The translations under genes and the position numbers were made by a program. From assembly GCA_946894095.1 (NCBI GenBank), contig OX335641.1:13348501-13412500 (forward strand): 64,000 nt of DNA, read 5' to 3'. Of the stretch, positions 42,005 to 54,099 are shown one piece after another. The notes under the pieces are model-generated. The model did no database searches, was not told the origin of the DNA, and was given only the letters and a program-made list of their open reading frames with translations. The DNA is from Incurvaria masculella (lineage: Eukaryota; Arthropoda; Insecta; Lepidoptera; Incurvariidae). Every line of letters begins with the position of its first letter. The stretch's first letter is position 1.

Positions 42005-42312
42005 GCTAAGTCCAACGGAACCTACACCCTGTTGTGCAGAATTGTATTCTTTTGCAGGTGTAGGAACTATTAGTACCATCAATGGCACGTTTCAAAAAAC
42101 CTGATTTATTCTTGGATTATATAACTGTACCACCTACTTGATTTATGAAACAAAATAAATAATTTGAATTTGAATTTGAATTTGAATTTGAATTTGAATA
42201 AGGCAAATGCATAAAACCATGCAATGTCTTTCTACATAAATAAAAAAATCACTTTATTTCCAATCGATACGAAATTCAACTCCAAATGTTTGTGGTAAAA
42301 TTTGAAAGCTAA

Positions 42313-42851
42313 CGGTGGCCCATCCCGCTCATCTCCCCATACAAAAGGGGAAAGAAGATCACGCCCATATTTCTTGTCAGAGATCCAAAATTTTGCTCAA
42401 AATAGCTTTATTTGATCAAACTACATGTCTGATAACCATTGGCATTGTAAATTTGTGTTTCGTTTCTAAGTTATAAGGACCGAAAGTTAGAATTTTTCGC
42501 GCGTTTTATACAATATCTTTGGAGGTGGATTACGCTATGATAAAGTAAGAACATCTCAAAAAGATTAGTCATCAGACATAGATTATTTAACAAAGATTTA
42601 TAATCTATTTGGTTTGTGTTAGATTTTTGACTACAGCGGTCGTGGTTTACTTTTAGCTATAAGTAGTTTTGTAATTAAAATTTTCGTAAATCTTACCAAA
42701 TCGTACACTATGCACATTGTCTTTTTTGTGAACATTTAGCATCTTCCTCATCACGGAGCCTGTCTTTTTCTATGAAACATAGAAGGTCCCAGAGCGCGAC
42801 AGCACGGTTTTGTACCGTGTCCGCGAATGAGTTAGTCCGGGTTGGGCCACC
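42313..42851 (-). mobile_element. TTAA-flanked inverted-repeat element, copy 3
   Basis: GGTGGCCCATCCCGC to CCGGGTTGGGCCACC, right flank TTAA (42852-42855), left flank CTAAC (mutated). Internal sequence matches copy 2. Confidence 0.78.
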
Positions 42852-43244
42852 TTAAGTGACAATTGACAGATCTTGCTCCGGTTCCACATTCTAATTTGGA
42901 GAGGTGGAGCAAAAGGAGTGACTCTGAGCGATTCAGTACCATTATAACGGTCAGCGAAAAAGTCCGAGGTAGGTACACGGAAATGTCAATATGTTAGCCA
43001 AAACACTATTTCTTGTTCCTCTAGCACCGAATGGCTCTTAGCAGTCTGCTCGAATATAGCCATAATTGTCAAAAAAGTCAATGTAGACAACTCTGTGGCT
43101 TTAGTTCAGATTTCGAGGTTAGGTTAGGTTAACCGTCGCAAAGTTTGCAAATTATTTATGGATTACAGTATCTGCCACTACTTATTCTGTGAGTTTATTA
43201 ATCAACAATAGCTGAATTGCATTCTTTAGCTACTCAAAGTCAAA

Positions 43245-43253
43245 ATGCTAAAG
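43245..43253 (+). CDS. HSD17B10: HSD17B10 exon 1 (coding part, 3 codons)
   Basis: ATG CTA AAG followed by GTAAAC. Joined to exon 2 it gives [12 protein letters not shown], matching the VKGLVAVITGG start of the family, which fixes this very short coding exon. Confidence 0.8.
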
Positions 43254-46200
43254 GTAAACTAAATATCCCAATTTATGTTTGTCAACATACCTACTTTTCC
43301 AACCTTCAGTGTACCGGTCTTTATTACAACATCTAAACCCGTTTCCATGATAAGCTCTTAATTCAATAAACAATTTCGAACATATACATTGAAGCATTGT
43401 AATCGGATTAAAAAAATAACCAGAAAAAAATTTTGCTCTGGATATTATCAGATTTGAATCTGTGACCTTTGGATTGCATGTGCACTGTTCTACCTGTGAG
43501 CTATCCCGACCATTACGTCAATCAACAATTCAAATCGATACAGTGCTTTGCCTATCTGTTTACCTATGGTGCTAATCAAAATTCGCAGGTTCGAATACTG
43601 CTTTCGACAAATGTCCAGACCAAGACCGTTGCTAGCATACTCAAAACTTCCGATTCCCTCAAAATGTATCGTATAAATCCTCACATCCTTAACAATTTGA
43701 ATTCCTTAATTTCTTTATAATATTCACTTTTGTTATCCAGGGTCTCGTAACCATGGTGACAGGTGGCGCGTCAGGGCTTGGTCGCGCTACAGCAGAGCGA
43801 CTTGTGCTGACAGGAGGAAAGGTCATTGTGTGCGACTTACAGACTGCAAGGGGGCAGGAGGTTGTCAGTGCGCTAGGCAAAGACGCGATCTTCTCTACAT
43901 GTGATGTGAGTTTGTACTTCATGTTGGATTTCAGGATGCACTTGTAACTATGTAGGTATGCTGCCAATGCAATTACAACTTGACACACTTAAATCAAACA
44001 TGTTCCCTGAAGGCAAAGTTTTTAATTTTTCTTAATCAAAGTATGGTAATAAGTGTTGCAAACATTCCTAGCCATTGACCAATAAGGAATAGTCTCTAAA
44101 TACATGCTTACACCATTGAGGTTGACCAAGCCTACTTGTAATTAAATTATGAGTACATTTATTATCTTGCGTAACATCTATCTGTAAGCATCCAAACAAA
44201 TTGTCACTAAAGATTCACTGAGCATTTATTATTAAAGCAGTGATCTCATTTGTTCCTTTCGTTGTTCTTTCTTAGCGATTCGTCAAAAAGGCGTCGCTTT
44301 TGTCTAAAGAACGCCTTTAAAAAAAATAAGGGTAGGTACTATGGTAAATGAAGTTACCGGGTGAATAGCCAAGTGAGTGATTACGAAATGCAACTGTTTC
44401 AGATTTAGGGCCGAGTGCACCAAAAGACAAAAATCAAAATCAACGTCAACGTATGATTAAACTAATAAGATATAAAATAATAAGAAACACGTGTTTTATT
44501 GCTATTTTTATTTGGCATTTAATTTTTAGCATTTTGTCCTAAAGCCAGAATGGGGAAAGCTCAGAGATCACAGAGCATGAAGGTCTGGGCGGCCGGATTG
44601 CCAGCGCTTTGGCCGCTCCCATATCGGAAGCTTGGTGCAGAGACATACGTTCACTTAGGTATAATTTTTTTTTATCAATTGCTATAATGCCATACACATC
44701 GCTAAAACCAGCAGAATACGCTAATAACTTCCATACACCTAGTGGATATAACCACGTGGCGGAAGAAACGGCGGTTTATATTCTTTAATAATAATAATGT
44801 TTTATTGAGGCACACAGTCCTAAATACATGAAATAAACAGTAATTCATCAACATAATAAACCTGAAAAATGTATTTACATGATTTATAAAAAAAAATTAA
44901 CTAAAACAGACAAAATCAAACAAATCGAAATAAAATAGAAATAAAAAAGAGTTATAAAATGACTATACAATTTAGAAAATGTCAAGAAAGAGATTAAAAT
45001 ACATAGTTCTATGTTTATATTAAAATTACATTAAAGCATGCATTAACAGATCAAACCAAAATAAAATCACAATAATATAAATAATCAGAAATACATTTAA
45101 CAATTTTATTATTAGATGATGCCACACGCTCCAGGAGAGACGCTTTGGATTTGCGGACGATGGCAAAGAAGTCATCAAGCCGGTTTTCTGCGAACATGCC
45201 AGATGCACTACACTGCCACGGAGGGCGCAGAAGCTGCGCAGAGCATTATTATACTGCACCCACAGCGAGTGCAGTGCTCGCTGCGTGTACTGGCACCATA
45301 ATGCAGCGGTATAGAACGCCTGACAGTACGCTCAGAACAGTGTAATCTTCACCTGCCTGGAGCATTGCGAGAAACGACGGGGGAGCATATTGCTTCTCAT
45401 CGCAATTGCGCGGCGCTGTCGTTCTATATCTTCATTGTCTGTCAGTCTGTCTGTAATTACGTGCCCTAAACCTTTCCTTAAAACGATTGAAAATAGAGCA
45501 CTGTTGTGTCGTCGATGTTGGATCTTTACAAACAAATGCAATATCACACGGAGATTTTTTAAAAAATCCTTGAAAACGATCGACGAAAGTAAGAAGTGAG
45601 ACCTCCCCTTAAGGCGCTAGGACTAGCCAACTACTCGCGCCATACAAATGCACTTTTTAACAAATGTAATAATATGTAGTGAAACGCTTCAGCAAATCCA
45701 AATAGAACTCCAGACTGATAATGGATTGTTAAAATTTTTTGATTCCATTATTTATTTAAATAATAATAAAAATAAAAAAGTTGATTTTTCTCATTAGAAA
45801 TCTGAAAGTAATTCTATTTCTAGATATAAGCAAAAACAGCATATATGCATAAACAAAAAATTCCATTTGCTTTTAGATTTCTACATTTAGTCAAAAAAGT
45901 TCGGAAATGGACACCGTTTCCTCAATGTATTTTGTATAGAAAAAGGAAACATACATTAACGAAAATAATTCGATTCTTAGACAAGGAATCATATATTGTA
46001 AGAATGACACTTATAATCGTCAGACTTAGTTAGTTAACTTGGGGTGCCTCGTCTAACTTTGCGATTTGGCTAGTACCAGGCCCTTAAGATATGGTATTTT
46101 CCTAAATAGCTAAGCAATTATAATTATTGAAGGGGCAAGTGTAATTTTTTTCTACTTTCTGTTTAAGAAATGATTGAAGGGGCTAAGGTAATATTTTCTT

Positions 46201-47186
46201 ACAACTGTAAACGTAAGCACCTAAGGCAATTTCTGTTTGTGTTGTTAGTTTGTAACAACGCCTATCTTCTTACAGGTTTGCTCTGAACAAGAAGTGCAGG
46301 CAGCGCTCCAGACGGCCGTCAAACAATTCGGCCGTGTGGACGCACTCGTGAACTGTGCTGGCGTATCCACTGCATACAAGACTTACAACTTTATTAAAGA
46401 CCGTCCACACTCACTCGAGGACTTCATAAGGATAGTGAATGTTAGTTGTTTTCAAGTTGCCTTTAAGAGCTGAAATAATTTCTAATCTTGTCAGTGCAAT
46501 GGTGAATGAAGTAGCAAGGGTGTTAAGCTCGCCCCATAAGCTTCCAAAGCTTAGACTCCCCATACAAACGCGTTTTGGATCAACCACTTCTCCGATATGT
46601 TTTTTTTATCTATTCGATTCGCTTCATATTAGATGTTAGCATCAGCCAATCGAAATTTACGTAAGACGATTTAAGGCAATGTATTATAATCTTTGACACA
46701 AAATAAAAACAAATGCCTCTTTTCGGAACCGAAAAATACTTTCAGCCCTTCGATGCTTGAAAATGTTACGTCATCCATGTTAAATATGTTTGAGAAAATC
46801 TTTGACCGGTCTTTTTAACTAAAGACTCAACATGCCAATTCATTAGACTATCCGTCTACTGTCAAGTCCGAGTTGTGCATATGTAGCATAAAACATGCAT
46901 TCCTTGGAGAACAAATGGGTGGTCAAGTAATTCGTTGACCAAAGTCCATTCGTATTTGCTATGGTTTCTTGCTCCCTGCTCCCCTGTTCCTTGTTCCTGC
47001 TTCGACACGGGCTGGTAGTTGGAGTGTTGGGGAGGCTAATATTTGAATTCCGTACAGGTAAACACGATAGGAACATTCAATACGATACGGCTGGCAGCGG
47101 GCGTGATAGGCCGCAATCCGCCCGACGCGGACGGCCAGCGCGGCGTCATCGTCAACACGGCGTGCACGGCCGCGTACGATGGCAAC

Positions 47187-47218
<32 letters not shown>

Positions 47219-48751
47219 GGCCGTGGTCGGCATGACGCTACCGATCGCACGTGACCTTGCTGGGCAAGGTATACGGGTCGTCACGCTTGCGCCTGGTATG
47301 TTCTTTTTGAACATGTTGAACAATAAGCATGCAGTACATCCTGCATACCTAACATAACCATTAGATAATTTTCCTTTAGAAACCTATGCAATCTTGGATT
47401 CATATTTTTTTCATAATATGCAGATTCTTATCATACAGGACACAGATGATATTTCGGAAATTTAGTTGTTTCTCACGTACGTCACCTACAATTAGACAAG
47501 TCAAACGATAAAGTTCACAATCTTACATTGCCTTAACTTCGTAAAATTCGCTAGTTCTTCAACAGAATCTACATAGATGGTGCCAATATCAGAAAAGTGA
47601 AAAAAAAGTTTGCCGTACGCATCAACCCAATTCTACAAATTTTACAGCTGATGGAATGCTCACACTTTACTATTCCAAGAAATTTTATATTATAACCAAA
47701 ACAATGCTTAATAACAAATGTATGTAAAAAAAAATCAGTTTTATTCACATTACCTTTTCCAAAGATTTTTACCATACATTTGGCATTGAGAAGTGTTTTG
47801 TAAAATATTTTGCATTTCATAGTACAGTCTAAATGCGAGAATTCCACAGAGTTAAATTTGTAAAATTTTGTTGATGAGTACAATTAACTTTTCAGAGAAT
47901 GATGCCATATAGATTTCGTTACGATATAGTAAGAGTTTAGAATCACCTTAACTTTCAATTTATTACTGGTAAATTCACAGTCACGGTGATTCTAACACTG
48001 CTCGAACCACAGACCTAGCATTAGCACGCTGTGCTTTTGCTGTGCTAACAAGACGAACAATGTGGGAGTGATGCGTCAACTCAAGTACCCCTATCGCGAG
48101 CTTGAGAGAGATGGAACATTCCTCTACCGGATTAGAGAACTTTCAAATCCCTATAAGTACTCATGTAATGCGTAATGTGAAATTTCTCTAGTTTTTCTCA
48201 AAGAAATCACGGTCACTTGTGCATTTCTCGAATGTAAAGTGAACGTGCGTAAAAGACCTGGACAAATACCCTTTTTTTCGACTGATTTATTTGTCGATTT
48301 AAAAGTTAAACTTTAAACGTAACTTCAAGTCATAATTTTAAGCTACACGGTGATTTAGAAATGTTTTTGAGTAAAAAAATAAGTTTAAATACATTTTGTA
48401 CGAATGAAACAATTTTGGTTTCATCTGTCAGTTGAATCTGCGTGTCTTTACATTAAAAGCCTATGTATGACTCGAGACACTACACTTTTATCCGGATTGT
48501 GAAGAAGATATAGATAAAATTAGTACCTGTATAATGCTTACGAATTTTTCTTTGCAGGTCTATTCCAAACGCCACTCCTTTCGTACCTGCCGGAGAAAGT
48601 GGTTCAGTACCTGATTCGCCTGGTCCCATTCCCGGCGCGTCTCGGCCGCCCCGAGGAGTTCGCTCACCTCGTCACCAGCGTTATAGAGAACCCCATGCTC
48701 AACGGAGAGGTCATACGGCTCGACGGAGCCTATAGAGCATTCCCCTTGTAG
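43245..48751 (+). CDS. HSD17B10: 3-hydroxyacyl-CoA dehydrogenase type-2 (17-beta-HSD10, scully)
   Basis: Five exons (43245-43253, 43741-43905, 46276-46440, 47058-47295, 48558-48751) give 256 aa, against 261 in human. This mitochondrial short-chain dehydrogenase oxidises 2-methyl-3-hydroxybutyryl-CoA and is also a structural subunit of mitochondrial RNase P. The Rossmann motif TGGASGLG is at 10-17, NCAG at 84-87, and the active-site YAASK is at 162-166 (Tyr162, Lys166). PFPARLG and [17 protein letters not shown] are close to the family end. At residue 149, where the family has catalytic Ser (Ser155 in human), the codon 47163-47165 is TGC, Cys. All junctions are GT-AG and in frame; AATAAA is at 48775-48780. 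The family and ends are clear; the consequence of the Cys is not. Confidence 0.95.
43448..43511 (-). repeat. tRNA-like sequence (SINE head) in HSD17B10 intron 1
   Basis: The minus strand reads GGGATAGCTCACAGGTAGAA (A box) and CAGATTCAAATCTG (B box with a T-arm hairpin). No acceptor stem, so it is not a functional tRNA. It is a different head from the main SINE family in this window. Confidence 0.55.
43741..43905 (+). CDS. HSD17B10: HSD17B10 exon 2 (nucleotide-binding motif)
   Basis: Acceptor TTATCCAG, donor GTGAGT. Encodes [20 protein letters not shown] and the second beta strand ending VIVCDL, where Asp selects NAD. Confidence 0.95.
44406..44470 (+). mobile_element. MITE with GGGCC...GTGCACGAA termini, truncated copy C
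   Basis: AGGGCCGAGTGCACCAAAAG and CAACGTCAACGTATGATTAA only; one end of the element, within HSD17B10 intron 2. Confidence 0.6.
44785..45360 (-). mobile_element. LINE 3'-end fragment (HSD17B10 intron 2)
   Basis: On the minus strand, across frames, VQYNNALRS and [20 protein letters not shown] then SLLERV are the C-terminus of a common lepidopteran LINE. It ends in an ATT microsatellite near 44790. Frame broken. Confidence 0.65.
46276..46440 (+). CDS. HSD17B10: HSD17B10 exon 3
   Basis: Acceptor CTTCTTACAG, donor GTTAGT. Encodes [25 protein letters not shown] and the SKTYN-like segment (AYKTYNF), ending FIRIVN. Confidence 0.95.
47058..47295 (+). CDS. HSD17B10: HSD17B10 exon 4 (active site)
   Basis: Acceptor CCGTACAG, donor GTATGT. 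Encodes [15 protein letters not shown], the active-site strand [11 protein letters not shown] with Cys149, the YAASK helix and [18 protein letters not shown]. It is clearly more GC-rich than the flanking introns. Confidence 0.96.
48010..48125 (+). repeat. interspersed repeat shared with 3745-3840 (HSD17B10 intron 4)
   Basis: AACAAGACGAACAATGTGGG and CGTCAACTCAAGTACCCCTA match the MCM2 intron 12 copy. No coding frame. Confidence 0.55.
48558..48751 (+). CDS. HSD17B10: HSD17B10 exon 5
   Basis: Acceptor TTTCTTTGCAG. Encodes [14 protein letters not shown] through the C-terminus and ends in TAG at 48749-48751. A polyadenylation signal AATAAA follows 24 nt later. Confidence 0.96.
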
Positions 48752-49367
48752 CGTAGTCGTTGTTAGTTTATAGGAATAAATGCATATTTTAAGACTGATC
48801 TTTGAGTTTTATTTCACTCTTGCGATCAGTATAAAGCCTATTCCAAAATCTTGAAGCTCCAAGGGTTATCCTGCATGGAAATTTTATTTAGAAAAAAGTA
48901 AGGTAGAGATAATGGATGTGTGCGGGAGTATTGCTCTGAGTAAGCATCCTGGCCAAAGCAGGGTAGATTTGGTAAATTAAAAGCTTACCTATTGCAGAAA
49001 GAGACTGTGAAGAGCATGGAGTTGACTCTGCACCTTCCATATTTGTTCTAATCATGTTGATGTTGACTGTCCTTTTATTTCCTTTCGTTCACTTGGCCCT
49101 CAGAGGTGTAGCTAGTGTGGTAAACCCGGGAGGGCAGGGATGCTTGCAAGGGGCCTGGATTTAGATTCGGTGAAAATAAATTATATTTCTTCCATTTACA
49201 TCATTAATGTTTTAACTTTAATTCGTTTTTCATGTGTTTTCATCATATTAGCCAAGCGCACCTAAGGGAATTGGTGACATGCCAGGAATTTGAACTGGAT
49301 GAAAATCATGGAAAAGTATTGCCCCTTCGACAGTATTCCATTGAATGTGATATGCACCTACATAGTT

Positions 49368-49502
49368 ACTGTCAGCCTCGGTAGCCTAACTAGCCAACTC
49401 TGGGTGCGGTCACATTGTGGTTGACGGTTTCCGACCGTTGATGCTGGCCGTGGATGTGATTCCCCTTAAAACTGTAGTTCCCGTCTGGGTTGGTACAAAA
49501 GA
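49368..49502 (+). mobile_element. SINE with 5S-like head, truncated
   Basis: GTCAGCCTCGGTAGCCTAAC, TTTCCGACCGTTGATGCTGG and TCTGGGTTGGTACAA; only the head and body start remain. Confidence 0.55.
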
Positions 49503-50157
49503 TTGTTGGCTTTTGTCTACTTTATATATGCACACATACATAGCAGCAAATTTTGCTTGTTCAATAATCGGTTTCTAGGAAATGCATCTAATGATTTGCA
49601 TACAATTTTGTATTGATATTGAAATTGAGCTGGTTTACTAAAAATATAAGTAATATATTATTTATTTTTTTACATATTTTGTAAATTCGGTATACATTCG
49701 TAAGACCGACGAAATTGCATTGCGTCATCTCTGCCTGTGCCTACCGAACTGAGGAAGCAGCGTACAAAGTAAAACATCGATTCACGATCATCGATCACGG
49801 TCGATTATACGTACATATATGTCACATTCCTTATAAAACCGAATTGCTTATTAAGGCAGGAATTTTACGATCGCGGTACAATAATGTATGAGTTCATACT
49901 TTCAAATAGGCGGCCCTTGTGACCGCGGAGATACGATCGATCACGACGTTTACCGAACCGATAACATCTGGGTCTCTTTCACAGCAGAAACATTAAAACA
50001 GTAGGTGGGTAGCAGGGTGAAGGGGTCTTTGTGTAGTTGAAGATAATAATTTAACAGAACGTTTGTCGATTGAGTTTACCTGACAAGTATTCAGAATTAA
50101 AGTATAGAATTAATTGAGAAGGTTAATTTACTTATTTCACTAGATAGACGAAGCAAT

Positions 50158-50252
50158 TCAACGGCAATGAAAATTGTCCGTGTTTTCCATCCAGTTCAAT
50201 GTAACCGAGCAATATAAGAAAGTTCCTGCCATGGCACCTAGTTCCCATGTTA
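50158..50252 (+). mobile_element. SINE body fragment
   Basis: ACGGCAATGAAAATTGTCCG through TGGCACCTAGTTCCCATG, the central part of the shared body. Confidence 0.65.
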
Positions 50253-50399
50253 GACCCCATTTCCACGAGGATGTAAACTTTCGCGAGAAATGTCGGACAG
50301 ACTGTCAGACAGTAAATCGCCCGTGTAAACGCCTCTCTGTAGCTTAGCCCAGTCCGAATCGACGGGCTTCCGTGTTTTAGTAACCCGAATAATCAAGGC

Positions 50400-50840
50400 C
50401 GTCTTAAACTAGGCTGGGGCCCTTGGGCACACAAGAATTTGGGGCCCTTTTGGAAAGTAAAATAGCGACATGACAGACAATGCTTCAGAAATATTTATTT
50501 TACCATTAATAGCATCGGCGCGTGCAGACCATCTTGTTTCCGAAAGAGACTTCAGGACTCTACGAGTATTTGCACCTAAATGCTCTGTCAAAATTTTCCA
50601 TCTTTTTGTCGAAGTTGAGAAAAAAATTGAACAATTTTTGTACAAATTAAACGAATGAACTGCTTCAGTAACACACTCAACAGCCTGAACACCCACACAA
50701 TTTAGCGAATGTGCCGCGAAAAAAAGGGTAATGTGCCCGAAAAAAATGTTTTGAGAATAAATGTTTGAGAGAAATTGTCGGTCCTTCGGGGCGCCCTGAG
50801 AATGGGGGCCCTGGGCACGGGCCCCGTGTGCCCTTATGGT
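50400..50840 (-). pseudogene. hAT-like/ZMYM-type transposase fragment
   Basis: Minus-strand FFSTSTKRWKILTEHLG and LKSLSETRWSARADA are typical of hAT-derived TTF/ZMYM1-like transposases. About 95 residues are open and the rest is lost. GGGGCCCTTGGGCAC-like sequence flanks both sides. Confidence 0.65.
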
Positions 50841-51894
50841 ATAGACGGTATTGCGAATAATCCCAATCGTAGGTAAGAGTTTTGATTTGTTGTTAAATAT
50901 GTTAAAAGCAATATATATATTAGCGTGTTTCTACGTTTTGGGTCTGCCATGATGTAAGAATAAATTTAAACACTTTCAGTGGAATTAATTTTTAATGCCG
51001 GCCCGGAGTCGAATCTGAGGGTGTCTGGGTCAATTATATCAGCCAAGAAAGTAAATTAGGCGAAACCACCGCGGCCGATAGGAACGACTTCAATGCCTAA
51101 GAAAACCTGGGTCCGTAGAAGATTGAAATCGCCCACTGGCTTAACAGCGTACAATGGCTAGGGTGTATAGGATGAATACATTTTAGGAAATTGGGTAATT
51201 TATGTCGTCATACATGTTAAATTCTGCACATAAAACCTGTTTAGTAAATGTAGGTACGCTGCTGCGCGGTGTCAAGTGGCAAGTGAAGAAGCCAGATGGT
51301 TGAATAGGTTTATTTTAGTTGAATAAAGTTAAGGTCAATTAATATACATACCATACTTATTCATTAACTACACGAAACTTTTATGGTTACTAAAATGTAG
51401 TGTTAGCATTTTTTGGTATGAATTGAAAATGTTCATGGTATATGATTTCAATAATTGATGATATGGTGATAGAAAAAAAAATATATAGCAGTGAGGCAGA
51501 CGAAAATAAGTAATTTTCAGTGACTCGGCTCGCAGTAGCATGCAATCCCCGCCATGCAGTGCCCGATGATATAACCTCGTTGAGGTGAGATGTATTTTCA
51601 CCCTCTAACACGCGAAACCTTGTCCTTCTCCCTTAGTCTCCTTTTAGGGCATATATGGGAAGAAATTTAGCAGGTTTTCTATGGATTTTCGCCAGAGTCC
51701 GCTCATCACAAATAGTAGGAGAAATAATTTTGAAGTAATAGAAGATATTTTCACTTACTCGTGATGTTTTCATTACAATGGGAATGTCGATTTTGATTTT
51801 GATCGAGATTTGTTTTCTTCAGAGTTAAATACTGAAAAGTTCCAGTAAACGTATCTCGTCAATTTTATTCGTATCTCGTCAATTCTCGGAAATT

Positions 51895-52197
51895 GAGTCT
51901 GAGGTTCAGTGGCGTGGCTGGATGGGTGACCGTTCGACTAATGAGGCAGGCCCGTTTCAATTCCACGTACAACTGTAGGTTCCTTCTTAGCTTACTAGGT
52001 AGTAAGGATTCCAGCCCGCCCTGGTTGGTACCATCTCGTTGAAAGGAAGATGGCCCATGCGGCAATGAATTGTCCTTATTTTCTATTCTGTTCAATAAAG
52101 CATCCAAAGGAAGGTCCTGCGGCATGGCACTTAGTTTCCATGGGGTGTGTCGGGCTAATATGACAGCGGGTGAGTTCCAGTTCCATAAAAAAAATGT
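51895..52197 (+). mobile_element. SINE with 5S-like head, partial
   Basis: GCTGGATGGGTGACCGTTCG is the 5S box C region. The linker, body (CAGCCCGCCCTGGTTGGTAC) and terminal CATAAAAAAAATG follow. Confidence 0.7.
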
Positions 52198-52689
52198 CAT
52201 TTCCAAAATATGCTCTAAAAGACTCGTTAGGGCTCAAAGCCTGATCTTGTAGTGTGAACCTATACATACGGATTAATTTAGCATACGCGTGCCATAGCCT
52301 ATACATCCCATTACGAGTGATTTTACTTTGAAACGGTCCTAAAGTGACGTTATTTTTGACATGTGCCTTGTGCAACCAGCACAGATATGCCAGGAATGAG
52401 ACTGCGAAAGGCGACTGTCTGTCCTCTTTATGTCTCGCCCTGACTCTTCGCTGGGACCCGAGTGGGAAAAAGACAAGAGGTTGTGGTATTTGTTTGTTGA
52501 TTGTACAGTATATGCTTAATTTTACTATAACCCAATGGGCCGCGCCTTATCGCTAAATTTCACATGGCAAGGGGGGTAGAAAGAAAAAAATTCAAATCTA
52601 ATTTTACGCAAGAGAAAAATTATAATCCTACCTACCTACTTCCAAAACTTTTTTTTCAGAATACGTATACATTTTGGCGCTTTTACAAT

Positions 52690-52792
52690 AAATCGATAAA
52701 ATAAAAAAACCTGATTTTTTGTGTTAAATATTTTACGATGGTACGGAACCCTTTGTGTGCGAGTCCGATTCGCAGTTGGCCGGTTTCTCGCG
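52690..52792 (+). mobile_element. GGGTTCCGTA-family repeat, truncated 3' end
   Basis: GATGGTACGGAACCCTTTGT and GCGAGTCCGATTCGCAGTTGG, then GCCGG: the 3' end of the same repeat family only. Confidence 0.5.
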
Positions 52793-53000
52793 CCCTGGCG
52801 CAGATTTATCTCAAAACTTGCCGGTAGCCTGCGCAGGCGCAGCGCGGGGTATGTCGCTCGCGAGGCTCTCGGCCCGCGCCCTCTCCCGCTTGCGGCGCGA
52901 ACCGGCGTGCGAGAGAGACGGATGGCGAGCTACAAAGTTCCGAGTAGCGGGACAACTGCTTTCTTTGGAAAAAGCCTGCCTTAGCGGCCGAGCGCTGTAA
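52793..53000. promoter_or_regulatory. GC- and CpG-rich island, candidate promoter or exon
   Basis: About 200 bp of CG-rich sequence in an AT-rich area, with GCCTGCGCAGGCGC, an NRF-1-like palindrome. Several frames are open but none is recognised. No gene is tied to it. Confidence 0.25.
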
Positions 53001-53511
53001 CTTAGGAGGAGACAACAGCTGATGCTTAGGACAATTTTAGCGGAAATACCCGACCAGCTTGATAATAATGTTGAAATAGCATTTTTGGAGAGAATACGAC
53101 TTTACTTGATCTTAATTGATGGACGAGTTCCGCGAGAGCATTATTATTATTTAGTAGTTTTTTCGAAGTAAGACAATCTGGTAAAGAACAAGTAAATCAC
53201 ATTCGGGTGATGTTATGTCGTTACACTGGATAGATAAACAAGATAAATAGGTCCGAGGTCGACGACGCGACGTCATAATGATAGAAAGAGATTTAGCGTA
53301 AGATTTAGAAAAAAAAACTGCATTTATGCATAGGTTCAACCTTTAATTAGGAAAGAAATAATGTTTTTCTGTTTTATTTACCGCAGGAATTTATGGTTAA
53401 GAAATAGGTAAACTTCACTAATTTAAAACTTTACATAAATTAATAATAAATAATTTTATTAACAATAGTGTGAACAAAATTAAATAACTACTAGATCACA
53501 TGATGTGTGTC

Positions 53512-54080
53512 TAAGGCTGAGATAAATAGTCGTAACAGAAACTAAGGCTGAGATAAATAGTCGTAACAGAAACTATGACTAACGAAAAGTAGTACTTTGT
53601 GACGTCACTTTGACACATTTTGTATGGATGAAATCTCAAAGTGATACAAATTGACGTCACAAAGTACTATTTTTCGTTAGTCTTAGTTTCTGTTACGACT
53701 ATTTATCTCAGCCTAAGACTAACGAAAAGTAGTACTTTGTGCCGTCACTTTGATACATTTTGTATCCAATGGACGAAATCTCAAAGTAATGCATAGTGAC
53801 GTCACAAAGTACTACTTTTCGTTAGTCTTAGTTTCTGTTACGACTATTTATCTCAGCCTAACTTTTGGTTAGTCTTAGGCTGAGATAAATAGTCGTAACA
53901 AAAACTAAGGCTAACGAAAAGTAGTACTTTGTGACATCACTTTGACACATTTTGTAAGGACGAAATCTCAAAGTAATGCAAATTGACGTCACAAAGTACT
54001 AATTTTCGTTAGTCTTAGTTTCTGTTACGACTATTTATCTCAGCCTTAGTTTCTGTTACGACTATTTATCTCAGCCTAAT
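53512..54080. mobile_element. cluster of three snap-back palindromes with CTGAGATAAATAGTCGTAAC ends
   Basis: Three palindromic units (about 53515-53716, 53717-53863, 53875-54079) share arms CTGAGATAAATAGTCGTAAC, CTAACGAAAAGTAGTACTTT and TTTGACACATTTTGTA. The outermost 33 bp is duplicated at both cluster ends. No coding capacity. Units inserted in or duplicated from one another. Confidence 0.85.
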
Positions 54081-54099
54081 ATACAAAAGCTAAAGGCTT

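Larger units (their letters stand above)
36850..42199 (+). mobile_element. degenerate CR1/L2-like non-LTR retrotransposon with PHD-finger ORF1
   Basis: Plus-strand element with ORF1 (37040-38209), endonuclease (38667-39878) and RT (39859-41592). The 3' UTR ends in a TTTGAA hexamer tandem (about 42163-42199), as CR1/L2-type elements often do instead of poly(A). There is no RNase H domain. The 5' boundary is approximate. The endonuclease and RT are in different frames, the RT active site is altered, and a small MITE sits in the 3' UTR, so this copy is inactive. Confidence 0.85.
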
